From contig JAEUSO010000004.1 of the NCBI GenBank assembly GCA_016788605.1, positions 1 through 33,543 of the forward strand: a stretch of 33,543 nucleotides of DNA. The letters are read 5' to 3'. This document shows positions 33,074-33,543 of the stretch, one piece after another. A model generated the notes under the pieces. The model made no database searches, was not told the origin of the DNA, and saw nothing but the letters and a program-made list of their open reading frames with translations. Made by a program: the position numbers and the translations under genes. Within the stretch, counting starts at the first letter, position 1, and each line of letters starts with the position of its first letter. The stretch is from Candidatus Kapaibacterium sp. (GTDB lineage Bacteria; Bacteroidota; Ignavibacteria; Kapaibacteriales; NICIL-2).

Positions 33074-33322
33074 CTATGAAGAGAGTGGTGTAGTGGTGTG
33101 TTGTACCGGTCGTACCATCAGGACACGGATTTCCCGTTCGTTGTATGCAATGCGTGGCAATACCGATAGAGTAACCGCCTGCCAGCCGTCTGCACCACAT
33201 TCATTCAGACGCTCAACTACCCGCCGCTCGTCAAAGTACCAGTCGTCGAATTCTATGCATTCAATCTTGTACTCGAATTGTTGATGCGGTGCAGCCGGTG
33301 TATAATGACGGAGTGCTTCCAT
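33074..33322 (-). CDS. DUF4177-like small protein between transketolase subunits
   Basis: The 82-residue protein matches the DUF4177 pattern: FEYKIECIEFDDWYFDERRV, then LNECGADGWQAVTLSVLP and a final strand, VLMVRPV. It has no signal peptide. The function of the family is unknown; its members are small cytosolic alpha/beta proteins. It starts 12 nt after the stop of the transketolase N-terminal subunit and ends 5 nt before the start of the C-terminal subunit, so it is translated with both. Its position between two parts of one enzyme suggests, without proof, a role in assembling or regulating it. Confidence 0.75.
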   Translation of the reverse strand: MEALRHYTPAAPHQQFEYKIECIEFDDWYFDERRVVERLNECGADGWQAVTLSVLPRIAYNEREIRVLMVRPVQHTTTPLSS

Positions 33323-33334
33323 GGGTGAGGCGCG

Positions 33335-33543
33335 TTAGCGAACAGTGAGCGGTTCGGTGACAAGGGTTGATTGCGGCGATGATGTATCTAACTCAAGGAG
33401 TAGTGATTCAATCTCATCCTTCGTGAAATTGCAAAACCACCGGTCCGCCTTTTCTTCAATACTCGGAACCCCTTTGCCGCGCACAGTTGAAGCAATGACA
33501 ACAGCGGGTTGCGTTTGCAGCGAGAGCGGCGGGAAGCACGATT
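33335..33543 (-). CDS. Transketolase, N-terminal subunit (partial; 5' end beyond window)
   Basis: Only the C-terminal 69 residues are visible. They read LQTQPAVVIASTVRGKGVPSIEEKADRW, the conserved TPP-domain exit motif (A-x-T-V-R/K-G-K-G) of transketolase N-terminal subunits, then a short tail ending LTVR and a TAA stop at 33335-33337. The usual HG..L continuation after the motif is replaced by FCNFTKDEIESLL, a normal divergence. The gene opens the visible part of the cluster and extends past the right edge, so other cluster genes may lie further upstream. Confidence 0.85.
   Translation of the reverse strand, partial: SCFPPLSLQTQPAVVIASTVRGKGVPSIEEKADRWFCNFTKDEIESLLLELDTSSPQSTLVTEPLTVR

Noticed and set aside
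33069-33200. N-terminal extension of the transketolase C-subunit frame
   Set aside because: It overlaps the DUF4177 gene, and the conserved sequence begins at MTQTRYEQ, 33068.

Overview
The window looks like a chromosomal stretch of a free-living bacterium of the Bacteroidota/Chlorobiota/Ignavibacteriota (FCB) group, possibly Kapabacteria-like. The evidence is two secreted proteins ending in type IX secretion (T9SS) sorting domains, an OmpA-type envelope protein with thrombospondin-type-3 repeats, a SMUG2/DUF4918 DNA glycosylase typical of these phyla, and a CruA/CruP-type lycopene cyclase homologue. Base composition is balanced, except for one clearly AT-rich island at about 15.9-16.6 kb. 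I saw no tRNA, rRNA, CRISPR array, prophage or intact insertion sequence.

Layout. 1-2.4 kb (+): a degenerate RsuA/RluB-type pseudouridine synthase with an RGG-like N-terminal repeat tract (5' end cut by the window edge), an overlapping Nudix hydrolase and a SMUG2-type glycosylase. 2.5-10.6 kb (-): an orphan oligopeptide-binding lipoprotein overlapping a Sua5/TsaC gene by 4 nt, a methylmalonyl-CoA mutase large chain, a GT4 glycosyltransferase and a CruA/CruP-like flavoprotein. 10.7-12.4 kb (+): a compact ECF sigma factor, membrane anti-sigma and Spy-like periplasmic protein operon. 12.5-13.2 kb (-): pdxJ. 13.4-15.9 kb (+): feoA-feoB followed by a GroES-like gene. 15.9-16.9 kb: an AT-rich orphan gene plus a possible broken membrane-protein gene. 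16.9-27.5 kb: cell-surface and secreted proteins (a 1730-residue LamG/choice-of-anchor-D T9SS protein, a 480-residue beta-propeller-like T9SS protein, OmpA-TSP3 and a small lipoprotein). 27.8-28.7 kb (+): a Tat-exported metallo-beta-lactamase-fold hydrolase. 28.8-33.5 kb (-): a sugar-acid cluster of split transketolase, DUF4177 protein, class III aminotransferase, SDR and NeuB-like synthase, closed by an intrinsic terminator.

Two signals are not explained by ordinary genes. The first is a family of about 101-nt intergenic elements: two clear copies, one diverged full-length copy and one half copy. They share a GGTATT..GTTGGAA-like left end and a GGTGCCG-containing right end, and they sit beside secreted-protein genes and one truncated gene start. 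The second is a palindromic repeat inserted in frame into the signal-peptide region of a T9SS protein. The 3'-terminal sugar cluster combines a NeuB lacking its SAF domain with a split transketolase. It is the best candidate for an undescribed pathway, probably for a nonulosonic acid or a related surface sugar.
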